The notes beneath the pieces are model-generated. The model saw nothing but the letters and a program-made list of their open reading frames with translations. It did not search any database and was not told the DNA's origin. A program made the translations under genes and the position numbers. A stretch of 64,000 nt of DNA from Siphonodentalium dalli. Lineage: Eukaryota; Mollusca; Scaphopoda; Gadilida; Siphonodentaliidae. Positions 19,081-33,400 of the stretch are shown piece by piece. The stretch is from positions 185,324,796-185,388,795 of the forward strand of contig CP136068.1 in the NCBI GenBank assembly GCA_032622095.1, read 5' to 3'. The first letter of the stretch is position 1, and each line of letters begins with the position of its first letter.

Positions 19081-21830
19081 CTTATTGTGGGAGACCTATG
19101 TTATGGGTGGCCCCTTTTGGGGAGAATTCGTCCATAGTAAACCTAGGGGCTAATCACTAACACAAACTGTCCTCGCTAGTCTATTACGCCCGGCCACAAA
19201 CTGAGCGTAAGTAAATGGCGTCAAAACGAACCAAAAAATGTTACTAAAATTTCAGATTGTGGGACATCTATCGCATTTGTGGCACCTAGCTATTCGTGAA
19301 TTCGTCCATAGCCACCATAGGGGCAAATCGCTGCCAAAAAAGTACCAGAGTAACCCATTATATCAGGCCACAATTTGGGCGTAAGTATAGTCTGGCGTCA
19401 AAACCGACTCTAAACTATTGCAAAATTCCTGATTTTGGTAGACCTATGCAATTGGAGGTCCCTTTCAGAAAAGTACCCTGGTCGCCCATTTCACTCGGCC
19501 ACAACTTGGGCGTAAGTAGAGTCTGGTATCCTAACGAACCCTAAAATATCGCTAAATTCCCAATTTTGGGGTGAATTCGCCCAAAACCACCATAGGGCCA
19601 AATTACTATCAAAAACGTATCCGGCTAGCCCATTATTTCCGGCCGCAAATTGGGCGTAAGTAGAGTATGTATATATGCAAACGGGCTCTAAAATGAAGCT
19701 AGACTCCCGATTGTAAGATACATATGTCATTGCTTCATGGCCCATCTTGGTGTGAATTCGTCCATAGCCGCCTTAGGGGCAAATTACTCTCAAAACAATT
19801 CCCGATCAATGGATATTTGGCTACTTTTGGGGTGACTCCGCCTATAGCGAACCCATGGCCAAATTATTGTCAAAAAGTACCCGGTTAGCCCATTATAGCG
19901 GCCACAAATTGGGAGTAAGTAGAGTCTGGCGTCACAACGGAACCTAAAATGTTGCTATACTTTCCTGATTGTGGGAGACCTTTCTAAATTTGATAAAATG
20001 GGTTTAGTCACGGATTGCCACCACACTTATACAATAACACCCCATGGTATTAGGAGTCTAATCGTGTGGCTTAAATCTGTCAACAGTGGCGAAATTCGAT
20101 TCAGGGGTGCACTGAAAGGGAGAGGGGCACCAAAATTGATACATAATATTTTTAGCGCCAATTTACACCAAATTGATACACATTATTATCCATGATACGA
20201 GGAGTCTAAACTTGTGATTTAAAAACACGTCATATCGGTGCTGTTTGGATGAGAAATGGGGTGGGGTGGGCACTAAATTTGATAAAAATTTGTTTAGTCG
20301 CCTATTAGCACCAAAATTATAAATAACCATCTCCATGCAATCAGGAGTCTTATTGTGTGGTTTAATGATGTCACAAGTTGGGATACACAGAGGGTGAAAG
20401 GGACACAAAAAATAATGAACAATATTTAGCACCGATTTCCACAAGATTTATACATATTCTTCTCCGTGATAGAGGAATCTAATCGTGTAGTTTAGATACG
20501 CCAGATTGGTGTCGTTTGGGGTGGGAGATGGGGGCTATAAATTTGATACGAATTTGTATACTCGCCAATTATATATAGCATTTCCTTGGTGAGCCTAAGT
20601 GTGTGGTTTAATGGTGACAAACGAGGCGCCGCTTGAGTTCAAAATAGGGACAGGAGGGTCACAAAAAATGATAAAAAACAATGTTTAGTTCTAACTACAA
20701 GCAAATTCATACACATTCTTCTTAAATAGTGCATGTTAAAACGGCCACATGTGGAGCCTAGATATATTTGCGACTAATTTTCTGTCTATATGTGTCCTAT
20801 ATATGACACCACGGGGTACAATCGAGATGGCACCAAGGCGGTCTAAGAGGGGTAACATTTTACAAGGAAGATAATGGCGCAGGTTAAAATTCTAAAGTGA
20901 CGCTGTTGGTATCAGGGGCACAAAAAGGGGAGGGCAGCAAAAAACAAAAAACAAAATGATGTGATAGGTTTGTCACTTATTTCCACCAAACTTATACATA
21001 ATCAACTCTGGGATATGGCGCCGTTCAAGTCAGGGTGCACGGGGCCATCAACAATTGATTTAATAAACTATTTCAGCGCAGATTTCTACCAAATTGATAT
21101 AGTTTTCTTCTCCGTGATACGAGGAATATAATCGTGTGATTTAAAGACGTCAAATTGGTGCCGTTTAGGTGAGAGATGGGGTGTCATAACTATAATAATA
21201 ATTTGTGTACTACCGATTATCACCAAACTTATATACAATCATCTCCATTATATCATGCATCCATGAGTCTAATGGACGTGGTTTAAATGTGTCAAAACTG
21301 GCGTCGTTAAAGTCATGTATGAGGAGGGGAGTTGCACCAAAGCTGATACAAATATATTTAGCACTAATTTCCACCAAATTCATACACGTTCTTCTCTAAT
21401 GATACGGTGTATTAAATCACATTTGGTGCCGTTTGGGTCATGGATAGCGAGAAGAGATGCATTAGCATTGATAAAATTGCCATTCGACGATATCCACCGG
21501 TCATCCCCCAGGCCATCTCCATATCGTTTTAAGTAGTTTTTGGCAATCAAATTTCACAATCTCGACAAATGGTGACACATTTAAGTCACTTGAACAATAA
21601 TATCTTCTGAACTGGGAATGAGGACATTCATATAATGAGCCAGCAAACAATACATAGAAGAAAGCATTAACAGTATATTTATCATTCCATTTAAGAGATA
21701 CACATTTTTCTTGCAACTGAGAGAACTCGAACCGTCAGATGATTGCATATTAAATTGGCTAATATACATATATTATACCAAAATTGTCTGTTCCATTCAG
21801 TATCTTCGTGTTGATATGATAGCCAGGTGT
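19081..21830 (+). repeat. Q-family: two kinds of degenerate long tandem repeat
   Basis: At 19081-19970 five or so diverged units contain ATTCGTCCATAG, CACAAATTGGGCGTAAGTAG and GAGTCTGGCGTC. At 19980-21540 larger units contain CACCAAACTTATATA, GAGTCTAATCGTGTG and AGAGGGGCACCAAAATTGAT. The second part and its tail (GAACCGTCAGATGATTGCAT) recur in the same order and orientation at 35330-36850. Short open frames here are chance. Confidence 0.82.
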
Positions 21831-22797
21831 CCCCAAAATCTTAATCTAACCCACTAGATTGATAGATACATCTCTATATGTAAAATCATGTTGTCGTCTT
21901 TTATTTTTTCTGGCTAATGTGTTTATGATATTCATGTTTCATCTTATAACGTCTAAACTACACGCAGTTGTAAATACATAAATACTTCTTTATTGGTGGA
22001 ACGGATTAATCACGATAAACAAAATGACAATCGACAACGTGAGCCACTAATAATATTCTATGAGCAAGAATCATGTTTTGTGATGCTATTTGAATATAAA
22101 ATTGATGAGAATACGTGTAACACTTTGAGCAAGAGTATTCTCTATTCCCACCAAATATCCACAGCATGCAGATGATTTCACATCACTTTAACCTGGGCAA
22201 CGCCGGTAACCCTGCTAGTTTATGATAAAATCGGAAATGAGCCGGAATTTCCATTTATTTATGAAAGTAAGCTATAGTCGCTATCCTATTGAGGGAACAT
22301 TCCGCTTTCAAGCAGGAAGATATCTTTTAACCCTGCTTCTGTTGCTTCAACATACAACCATGACTTTCGGACTATCGACCCACAAATTAAGGTCATAATA
22401 AGGTGTACTATTGTTGGTTTTTTTTATTATACATGCTCTTATTGGCATATTAAATGTGCGAGTGAATCCAGGGATGAATACTAGTAAACTATATATGTAA
22501 ATAGTAAATACATTCCAATTTCCACTGACATTAACGTCAATTGTCTATATATAGGTAATTTTTATTAAAATTATGTGAAGATACGATAAACTGTTATATA
22601 GGGCCATTAACAAAATGGATCGTAAAAACATTTGTCTGGTTATTATTGTCGATTGTAATACATTACTTATATTAAGACCGTCTCGTAAATTGAACGTGCA
22701 TGAGTCTTATGGTAGATCTACTGAACATTGATATACATGAGCATGGTGTTTCACTACTAAACTATGGAACGCCATAACTGCCTTATATTGCCGATTG
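21831..22797. other. Intergenic AT-rich sequence, no feature
   Basis: No gene, RNA or repeat is recognised. A 60-codon open frame near 22.0-22.2 kb has no family likeness. Confidence 0.4.
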
Positions 22798-23280
22798 TCT
22801 TTATATGCAGATACGTTGTCAATATATGTAGATACTTTGTCAATATATGCAGATATTTTGTCATTATATGCAGATACTTTGTCTTTATATGCAGATACTT
22901 TGTCTTTATATGCAGATACTTTGTCATTATATGTAGATACTTTGTCTTTATATGTAGTTACTTTGTCTTTATATGCAGATACTTTGTCTTTATATGCAGA
23001 TACTTTGTTAATATATGCAGATACTTTGTCGATATAATTTTGTAGATACGTTGTCTTTATATGCAGATACCCTGTCATTATATATAGATACTTTGTCTCT
23101 ATATGCAGATAGTTTGTCAATTTATGCAGATAATTTGTCGATATATGTAGATACTTTGTCTTTATATGTAGATACTTTGTCATTATATGTAGATATGTTG
23201 TCTTTATATGCAGATATTTTGTCGTTATATGCAGATATTTAGTATTTATATGCAGATACTATGTATTTGTATGCAGGTAG
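22798..23280 (+). repeat. 21-bp minisatellite
   Basis: About 22 units of ATGCAGATACTTTGTCTTTAT with variants (TCATTATATG, TCAATATATG). The unit length is a multiple of three, so several frames stay open on both strands. These are not genes. Confidence 0.92.
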
Positions 23281-23424
23281 GCATACCTTGCTTCTTGTGC
23301 AAATATCTGTTATTTTTTTCTTCATAAGCGAAAAGAAAATTATATTAAATTGTTAGTTTTTCCGTGAAATTTCCGTTTCAAGAACACATGTTCATTCCTG
23401 CTTTTGTACGATTTCGGATGATGT

Positions 23425-23512
23425 AGGTTTCTTTTTCACGCGTTTATGTACGACCATGGAAGATATTCGTTTCTTTTTCACGCGTTTATGTACGACCATG
23501 GAAGATATTCTT
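23425..23512 (+). repeat. Short tandem duplication
   Basis: TTTCTTTTTCACGCGTTTAT and the following ACGACCATGGAAGATATTC occur twice in a row, with one diverged first edge. Confidence 0.8.
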
Positions 23513-24345
23513 AACAAGAAAACCATAATCAGAAATGGTAACGCCCTCAAGATCATATTATTAGCCATAAATATAAATTATAATATAAAATATATTGGTT
23601 ACATGAATTCACCGCCTCAGAATTCCGTTAAAACAACTAATCCTTCGAATTATTACAAACATCTATGGTTTATTACTGCAGGTTTCTCATTCACCACACC
23701 AGAGAGCTTCTAAATGCGGATAAAAAATCGGAGGTATTGTGTTCCCGCCAAGAGTGCATGGACCAGCCATTGTTCATACCTAAACATCGAAAGCAATTAA
23801 CGCGGTCATAATTGTTACATACTGCAACTATAAGACATCCAGCGGATACACACCCCACGAAAACCCGAAATGTGTTGTCCTGCGAGAAATCCCATTGCTA
23901 TAGCTCAATTTGACACGGCCAGTTTAGACTTCCCACAATATCCATAAACAAGATAATATATTATATACCCATGATTTTAATTATAGAATATAAAATATAT
24001 TGGTTTCGCGAATGACCAACTCAAAATAACAATAACAACCAGCACCTAATTAACGAACCGGCGGCCGACTCGGCGTCTCCGACCATGCACAACCATCAGT
24101 GGGCTGCAGAACGAAAATATCTATAAAAGTTGAAATATAAGACTTACAAATTATCTTTTCAATTTCTTTTATTGGTAATTGACATAGCTTGTCGGTGACC
24201 GGTGATCGCGCAGTTCGACTTTTAAATAAATAAACCGGAAAAAACAATTTTCTATTTATAAAACGCTCATCGGCCCACGTCTTTCTAATATTTGGCCACC
24301 AGTATACACGCGGGCGATATGTGTTTATATAGGGGTGACGCATAT
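23513..24345 (-). repeat. R-family dispersed repeat, partial copies
   Basis: This is the reverse complement of the fuller copies at 41815-42460 and 59565-60085. Shared blocks include AACCAGCACCTAATTAACGA, AGCCCA-CAGTGGGCTGCAGAACG and AAATTATCTTTTCAATTTCT. A second fragment lies at about 23519-23650 (AACCATAATCAGAAATGGTA). Confidence 0.75.
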
Positions 24346-24929
24346 TGGGAGGGAGTTGGGTTACAAGCCCTTGTGGTTCATAGTTCGGGTTAATTTATAT
24401 TTGTTTCAACATTATGAATATTCCATGTTCAAAAAGCTAACTTATTTCATCAATTATAACAGCATTATATGCATGCATGCGTGTATTCGCGTTTCCGAGT
24501 TGTTGAATAAAATAATTTTGAAAGTTATTTAGAGTTCACGTGTTTTCACGAAAATAATAGTAAAAATAGGGAAAATGCAACAGAACAGTTATTAGTCCAA
24601 GGTATATAACTAAGAGAGGAAAAGAGAATGTATTCGTCAATATATATATTTTTGAAGCACATATGCCAAGTAACAATTCAATTGTGAACAATATGCAAAG
24701 TTTGGTATATTTGGCATAAAAATAAAACGGTTAAAGTTAGAATTTGGTCTCGTTGCTAGGGTAATTTAATTGCATAGCAACTGTTGTTATGTGCAACACA
24801 TTTGACAACCCAATCAACATGAGAGGAATGGGGAGGGAAACATTAATGTGGACACAAAGTTTCTGGCGGTCTAAGCCCTTTCACTCGAAAATGTTCTAAA
24901 AACATTTTTTTAGTCCAATTTATGCAAAT
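24346..24929. other. Intergenic sequence, no feature
   Basis: Nothing supported beyond short AT-rich tracts. Confidence 0.4.
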
Positions 24930-25960
24930 TTGGCATATCTAATTTGACCTTGACCTTTGACCTTGACAGAGGTAACTAGAAAATTGCCAACAATGATTTT
25001 ATTTATTGGGGTATCCCATAGCACATTATTAACATTGTTGGCATATGGTACTAAAAATGTTTAGCAAAAATTGTTCTAGCCACATTTTCTCTGACCTGCC
25101 TCCTGACTATATTGGATCTGAATGAAATTTTAGCTATTGCCATGGATTGGCGTCATTGTCTGTAATTCCGTCCATCAACAATTTCAGCTACCCTACAAGT
25201 CACATCTCTCATCAATCATCCCCAAACTTCATATGGAAGTTTGGGGTGACGTCCAGATGGGAGCCATCAAATTTTTCCAGTGGCCAGTTTGGATTTAAAT
25301 TTGAATTTGAAGCCATCATCACACCCTGCAGCCCGCAGGAGAATTGTTTTGAAAATGTACAGCCATGTTTAGGATCACCTCTAGATGGGAGTTATCAAAT
25401 TTGAAACATTTTTGATGAAAATCATGGGCGCCGGCAGCCATCCTTTGGCACACCCTACAGACCACATCTCTCATCCGATCATCACACCCTACAGACCACA
25501 TCTCTCATCCGATCATCACACCCTACAGACCATATCTCTCATCCGATCATCACACCCTACAGACCACATCTCTCATCCGATCATCACACCCTACAGACCA
25601 CATCTCTCATCCGATCACACACCCTACAGACCACATCTCTCATCCGATCACACACCCTACAGACCACATCTCTCATCCGATCATCACCGAACTTCCTATG
25701 GATCTTCGAGGTTACTTCTAGATGGGAGCCATCATTTTTTTTACGAATTTCATTAAAAAAACATGGCCGCCATTGGACATCTTGGATTTTACGTTGTGTA
25801 TGACTAATCTTCGGCACACCCTACAGGGCACCTCCCTCATCCGATGACCTCTAGATGGGAGCCATGAATTTTTTCCAAAATTAGTTTTAAAACATGGCCA
25901 CCAGCAGCCATCTTGGATTTCAAATTTGAATTCACATGCAGCCCGCATTTATTGAAGAAT
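24930..25960. repeat. M-family repeat and 34-36-bp tandem block
   Basis: Dispersed repeat sequence with GCCATCTTGGATTT blocks. At 25440-25690 about seven tandem units of CACCCTACAGACCACATCTC plus TCATCCGATCA form a clean minisatellite. Confidence 0.82.
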
Positions 25961-26244
25961 TTATTGACTACACCCGTTGATATCATATCCACCAGTTCAT
26001 ATGTCATAATGGTACTTTTTCTTAGCATAATTGCTCTGTCCCACCGACACCATATAGATTGCAGGCCCACTTAATTTTCGAATCACCCTGATCACATTAT
26101 ATAAAATATATGCCATATTATATACCATTTGAAAGAGAAATTCCAAAACATTTTATGTTCAACTTATTCGATGTAATAGACTATTAACATGTTTTTTTTG
26201 TTGAGAAACCGACGTCTGTTCTGTGCTGAAATTGATACACAAAT

Positions 26245-26655
26245 TCTATTATTTTCAATGGAAGGGGAATAACTCTATATATTTAAATTTATCACATAAT
26301 TTGGCCATAAAAGCAGTTTCATAATTATCGGTAATAGACACGTTTAATATCAGCACGTGCGATGACGTCACGGCGTTCTTCAAATAACTTGCGATCACTG
26401 TATTTTATGATTGTTGTTTTCGATGAATATTTCGCGTTGCTTCGGGTTTATTTGATCATGTGATAAAAGGTATCTCACACTCGTCCTATTTTATACGTAA
26501 TTTATCAACCTCGTCCTCTAAATTCTATTTGAGCCTCGGTAAACCTCGGCTCAAATTGAATTTAGTGAACTCGGTTGATAAATACCGTATAAAATAGAAA
26601 CTCATGTGAGATCCTCTATATAGAGTTATTCCCTTGCTATTGAAAATAAACTATA
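26245..26655 (-). repeat. Dispersed E-family repeat, copy 2 (inverted)
   Basis: Reverse complement of 2605-2990. It shares TCTCACACTCGTCCTATTTT, TGATCATGTGATAAAAGGTA and the GATGACGTCAC tract. It lies just beyond the 3' end of the insulin gene. Confidence 0.78.
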
Positions 26656-26873
26656 GTTTCAATTATGTTGCATTCTGGGAGCCATAACGGGGGTAATGAT
26701 TTTATGATTTAAGCTATTTTTTTATTACTCTATGGGCACCTTCTGAGACACAGACGTTCCAAATGGTGATCAATTATAGTATTTTAATCATGTTTTATGG
26801 CATAGATTGTTATTAAAACCGTATATCAAGGCACGATAAAACAATAATCGGTGACTCGAAAATGAAGTGCGCC

Positions 26874-26879
26874 TTTAAT
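26874..26879 (-). terminator. Candidate poly(A) signal of the insulin gene
   Basis: ATTAAA on the minus strand, about 254 bases after the stop. No AATAAA is seen closer. It lies at the edge of repeat-like sequence, so this is weak. Confidence 0.3.
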
Positions 26880-27132
26880 CAGTGGGGTCCATCATCAGGA
26901 GCAAATTACATCGGCAAACCTCGCCAGATTCCGCCACCATTTGCCCCAGAGGTCATAGGTCAAGGAGTCCAGAATGGACCAAACTACATGTAGGGTTTAT
27001 ACCTCCCTCGATGATTCGGTCAGAAAGGAAGTGTGATGGTGCGCTCTGGTAGAGATTAATAACCATGATGCATCAATACAAGGAATTTATCATAGATTCA
27101 TAATAATATAGTCATCCGCCATCTTTGCTGAA

Positions 27133-27491
27133 TTAGTACTCGATATCAATATCAATATCGAAACCTGTGACTCGTTCCCCCGCATATTGTACGGAATTTT
27201 TATCAGGCACCAGGCTACCACGAATGATGCTGCGCTTCCAGTTCCTTTCTGCTGCTAACATGTCATTGGTTACATGCATATGTTGTTCCGGGGTCAATGT
27301 CATGGGTGCCGGATCAATGTGCGTTCGTTTTCCTCGAGGTGATGTTGTGCAGTAAGCCATGAGTTCGCGGATGGTGCATTGGTGGTAGCAGCATTCGCAG
27401 ACGATCCCGGTCCATTGACGTGTTCCCCGCTTCGTTAGAAAGGTCATGGCTTCTGACCTCTGCAACCCAAAGTCCGCGATTCCTGCATCCA
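27133..27491 (-). CDS. ILP: Insulin-related peptide, exon with A chain and C-terminal extension
   Basis: The acceptor on the minus strand is ATCCTCTCATTGTAG. The exon starts with two bases completing Val, then DAGIADFGLQRSEAM and FLTKR. The A-chain region GTRQWTGIVCECCYHQC continues to IRELMAYC. The A chain may begin several residues before GIV, because cleavage after KR leaves GTRQWT at its start. Beyond it, TTSPRGKR, an AAERNWKR site and an acidic tail FDIDIDIEY precede TAA. Confidence 0.94.
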
Positions 27492-30400
27492 CTACAATGA
27501 GAGGATTATGAAATGTATGTATACCTCCATATTTAATGTACGTTACCCCAATATCCCCCATGTAGTCGATAGCCTTGGATCTTTCAGATAAGGATTCTAT
27601 TCCAAAATGGCCGTTCTGCCGAAGCGTCTAGTCGTTGTGACATTATTTTAAAGCCACATGGCGGTTTGCGTTCCAAACAATTATAATTATAATAACTGTT
27701 AGTGAACGTTCAGGCGACCACAATTCAATTGTAAGTGGAAAGGCAGGGCAGCTGAGATTATGTATACACATATACTGTTTTTTTATTATAGAAAAGCACT
27801 AAGTTTAAATTATGGCATTATGTTTGTCATTATTGGAGCATATATATATATATATATAGGACATTTTCATGAGATAAATGCTACTTTCTGAATTCGTTGT
27901 CTGAAACCTTTGTCTAATTTCACCCGAGAAGTTAATATGACGACACACATTCTCAAGTTCCAACCACAGGAGCTTGGAATTTGGTAAAAAAAACCTCTTT
28001 TATTGGCAGAACCACCACCCGGGACACCTTTGGTCCCGGGTGGTGGTTCTGCCAATAAAAGAGGGATTTTGACCAAATTCCAAGCTCCTGTATTCCAACG
28101 CTCAACTTTGATGTCCAGTAAATATTTTATTTGGAAATTTTATTTTGCTCAATCACACGCATGTGATATTTCTAATCAGGTTTTAAAAAGGGCAACTGAC
28201 ATTCGGGCACCTCTATGTATGCTTCCCATTTCTAAATTGTATATTAGATTATCACCGACCTCACTAACACTTGAAACTTGAAAATGTCAGAATCTGGCCG
28301 CAAGCGTGTGACATGGCGTAAATACTGTACGATTAATATTGTGATTAGTATAACATTTGCATGCATATTTATATAACATGTATATATTTCTCATTTGTAT
28401 ATAATGCTCTCCTAAATTGAGGATATTAACAATAAACTATTCATTCAAAAGATTCCGTCATAGGTAGTAGCCGGTAGCTGGACTGCGCAAGCTCATGACA
28501 AGATCGCGAGTATAAAAGCGGCGTATCCTTGGTTTATCTCCGCTTACGATGGAATCGCAGCCGTATGTACGTACAAATCGTAGATGGAAAGGTCATAGGG
28601 TTGTCAATCACGTGGTTAAAGATACTCAATCCGATTCGATGGTCCCAATATCATCAGATTCCAACAACAACAATTTTTAAATGCCGCTTCAGTTATCAGA
28701 ATTGATTAATTGCCCAAAATTATGCTAACCACAGTCAACTATAGCATAAAATTGACAAAAACCTGTATGTGAGGGTATTTAAATTTCCGTATATCAATGC
28801 ACTGTAAACAAATAATCAGTAACTCAGGGGGGGGGGTCGCACAAAAGTTTTATCATACAGGGCCGGGGTGGGTAGGTCCGAAAAAATGAGTTTGTGCAAA
28901 TATTTTTCTATCACATTTTTTGCCCTTGTTTTAAGTTGTTTTGAAATATATTCATTAATAATTGTGGTCTAGGGCAGGTTATGGCCTTTACAGACACTTA
29001 GGAACAGGGTAGGTATAAGATATAAGTAATACAGGGGAGATCTTCCAAAAACATACCTATACCGGGCGGGGTGGGTGCATCTCAGAGGCCTGAAAAAAAT
29101 TGTTTGTGCAAATTTTTTTCAACCCACATTATGGACATTGTTTTAAGTTGTTTTCACTAATAAATGTGTTCTAACATAGATTATGACCTTAACCAACACT
29201 TAAGAACATATGTAGGTATAAGATAAAGCACTCTCTGGTGCCAAATAAAAGTGATGACTGAATAGGAGTGCTGGTTTGCATTTCACCTCAAATTAATATT
29301 GAATAGTGCCTGATAGTGCTGGCATTTTCACTCTGGCATGTCTAATGACCAAATAATACTAGTGCTGCAGAGTGCTGGCTAACAAAATACCTCAAATTAA
29401 AAAATAAACATGCCAGTCTGTTTATTTGGCTCCAAAGAGTGATACTTATATACTATATAACTGTCATTGCAGGTATGGCTATAAGGTGTTCTGATATGAT
29501 GGTTGGTGGCACCTTTTTGGGAACAACAGTGAAGAAGTCATTAATTAGTAACTGGACAATTTATGTAAAAATTAAACACAATGTTGGCTTATTGGCACTA
29601 TAAATATTACATCACAATATCTGTGCATACTGTAGAATAAAACACTTTTTATTTCAAAATGTATTTTTCAATGTCGAAAACAACATCATAACCGTTGATA
29701 GTTTTTCAATTGTTTGAACACTTGGAATCTGCCAGAAATGGACCAATTTAACACTTACCTTTTTATTCTGTTTGATTTGGTCTTGAATAGATTTAAAATG
29801 ATTTTTTTTCTTATTTTAGGGGGTGGGTCCAAAAAAATCAGGCGGAAAAAAATATTTTTTTTGCACAAAAAGGGGTGGGTGGATAGCAAAAGGGCTGTAA
29901 ATAATTTTTTGGGCCCTGTATGTGTAAATGTTCTCACGACCCCCCCCCCCTGAGTAACTCGAAACTTAAGTGGGCCTTTAACTCGAATATTGACTGACCC
30001 AAATGTCCAAAACAAACAAATTACTATTTGTAACACGAGGGGGAAATTTCGCCTACAGGAGGGTGCATGGATATTAATAAACAATCGAGGGTAAACAGAA
30101 ACCCTTTGAAAACACGAGATGACGAATATTCGAAATATAAATAAAAATAAACAACAAAAATGAGCAACACAAACACTAATATCACCACATTTTTTTAACG
30201 TAATCTCAAATAATGTTTATTACATTACAAAAATGTAATATATGAACAATCGGGACGGATGTGGCCCGATGACATCAGATTTTCATGGATTGAAAATAAA
30301 GCCATAAAATAATTTATGTGTAACGTATTGACACGTATTAATGGCTCGAATTTAAATTTGGAATTTCTCGAGCAGGTAATTTCTATGTCACTTGGCCACT

Positions 30401-33400
30401 TCATGTAAGCTTGACCGGCCTGTTTGCAGAACAATGTCATTTTTATAAACTTCCATACAGGTAGTGACATATATCTGAGTCTCACTAGTTCCCACTCAAC
30501 TCATGGGTCATTGCTAATCTCTAGGTTGGATCATCACTGAGCTGTATCAGTAACCACTGCCTCACCCAGATTGGACATACAGAATCAATTTCATTCGTTG
30601 TTAGCTATACATGTAACATTCTGCCAAAGTAATCCCAATCTATATCATACGGACCATTAAAGATTCATTATCTGAATTAACTCTTCAAAATTACTATTTC
30701 TTTGGTTTCGGTGGTAAAAAAATATTTGATTCGAGTCGAGGAACCCACCCATCAAAGCTCACCACACTACTGTGCTCATCTTTATATTAATTATACAAAA
30801 AAGAATATGAATAAATTATCGGTCTGCTACAACAATGCATACAGAATGTTAATGAAGTACGATAGATTATGCAGTGCAAGTGGGATGTTTGTGTATGACC
30901 GCACACTATCTATGTTAATGTGTCTGACCGCACACTATCTATGTTAATGTGTCTCCGGACAAGATGGCGTCCATCATGGCGGCCATTGTTTTATATGCAC
31001 CAGTTCTCTTTGATCGCCGTTATAGTAAAGATGATGTCACACGCGGTCTTGTTTACCGTTCGATTCGTTATGGTAATATACAAACTTTACAAATTAGCCA
31101 AAAATCCAATATGGCGGCCAAGATGGCCGCCGAAAAGTTAAAATTTGCTATTTTTCGGACATTTCACCACCTTTCGTTTGTCTCTGTGGGAAAATATTGG
31201 CATCTTGACGCGATTTTATACATTAACGTCTAGACGAGTCATTGACGAATACACGGAGACCATAATATACATTCCTTGCCGGATATTTTTGTCAGATAGC
31301 ACGTTTTCCAAAATGCCGGTATAATCCGATCAAAGCCGAAACGACGCTAAGAACGCAATGTCTGCTTCGAATCAATGAGTGTTATTGATATTATTACTCC
31401 AGCAATGGTTATATATGGGCAGGAGATACCCGGGCTAGGATTCTTCTTATACCTGAGTTGGGGAATATTCATCCAAATCCAAGATGGCCACCAGAAATTG
31501 AAAAATCTCCGAAAATCGCTGATTTTAACACCAGAGAGCGTTATTGTCACGACAACTCCACACCTTCTTACTATTGTGAGTTGGGAACACTGAGTCGAAG
31601 AACTGTCCTTATATTGCATCCAAATAAAAGTCCCCCAAATCCAAATTGGTGCCCACAATGGCGGACGGATTTAGAAAGATCACCGAAAATCCCTCATATT
31701 TACATCATTGGGCATTATTGTCGAGACAACTCCACCCATGCTTACAGCTGAGTTGGAAATACTGTGGTGAAGTAATTACCTTACATCCCATGGAAGAAAT
31801 GGTTTTCCAAATCTAAGATGGCGGTCAATATGGCGACCGATATTTGAAAACACGCCTACATTCCTTTACTTTCTTACGATGGGCGTTATTGTTTCGCGAA
31901 TTCAACCCGCCATTACATGTTGGTATGGAATATTGATATGACGTATTCATTTGAGTTTGGCAATTGATACCCAAGGTCAAGATGGCAGCTAAACTGGAGG
32001 CCAGAAATTGAACAGAAATCGACATTTTCACATACAAATTTCAACTGTTTGTCAGAATATCGATATGTATGGACGAAAATATACACAAACCATCTATTAG
32101 TTCAACTTAAAACGCACCAAAACGCATAACATTGCTCGTATCCTCCTGGAAGTACGAAAACCCACAATTAATATCGCGATGTGGCATTTCGAAATCCATT
32201 CGACACTTAGTGCCGGTAATGGCCGTAACCGTAGTTGCGCCGATTAGCCATATTAGAACGATTACCTGATAACAGATTCTGATTTGCCACATCCACAATG
32301 ATCTGGAACAGTTTCCATTTCTTTTCCTGATAAATCTACGTAGCTCACACCGACAAAGTATTCAACACTTCCTGGGAGAAGGGTCCCTCTAATCATAACG
32401 TTTCAAACAATTAATTTTCCGGTGTCTAGCTTAAGATTTTAAATACTTACTAAATATGGGATTTGTTCGTCATCTTGAACTAGAAAGGCATAATTATGGT
32501 CGATAAGTATACAAGCTCACAGAAGGTCATCTCTATGTATGTCTTTCTCATACTCCATGGGGATAACGACATGTACACCTGGTGAACTTCCCATTTAACT
32601 AGTCACTTCTCAATAGATGGTTCAACTCACAAACTTAGCGAACGTATTGGCATACGTGGACAACTTCGGCAGTGTTTCGAGGGTAGCTAGCTGTCTCATT
32701 CCCTTGGACAGATGCCTATCTGCTAAGGAGAAGACCATAATGTACCGACTACTCACACTTCTTGACCATGATCCTAAGCAAACTGTGTGACGTCCCGCAG
32801 TCGTCTCGTCGAATAGCTCCCAGCAGAGAAGAACCATACTCGCGGTGCTAGTTTGTGGCCATGTGCCATGACATGTGCCAGTGGGAATGAAATGGGCCAC
32901 GGTATACACCCCTACATCAGGTGCATGTTTCAGATATAGAATGTCATGCGTGTTGGTATTTTTGGTGTGGTAGGATTGTATTTCCACATCCGTTTCAATG
33001 CCGTTCTGAATCAACTTGACCAGACGTATAATTTTGTCTGGATAATACTATCCTAGCCTCCCCAGAACAATCGGATGGGCTAAAGGATAAAGTCTTTATA
33101 GAATGAAGGTATGCGTTTTTGTTATCCTCTCTCAGGGTTAGTGTCAGTATGTGGGCGATATTATTCAAGAAAATGTCAGGAACTGTGGTGCATTTATTTC
33201 ACTGTGTGTTTAAAGAACAATTTATAGTCTCGACGGCAATGGATGTGGACGTTGGTGAACGTGAACTTTATGATCATTTAGCTTTATATTATATAACTTT
33301 AGAATATAGTAGTTAATATGTCTCACGCAGGACAATGGTCGGAATGGTGATGTTGCAAAGAAATCACTTGGTGTACCCAACGTAGGTTAAACTGAATGCA

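Noticed and set aside
22707-23242. Frames with ADTLSLY or DKVSAYK repeats
   Set aside because: 21-bp minisatellite open in several frames on both strands.
32622-33014. 130-codon minus frame in the big inverted repeat
   Set aside because: The other arm does not keep a comparable frame, and no family is recognised. More likely chance in old repeat sequence.
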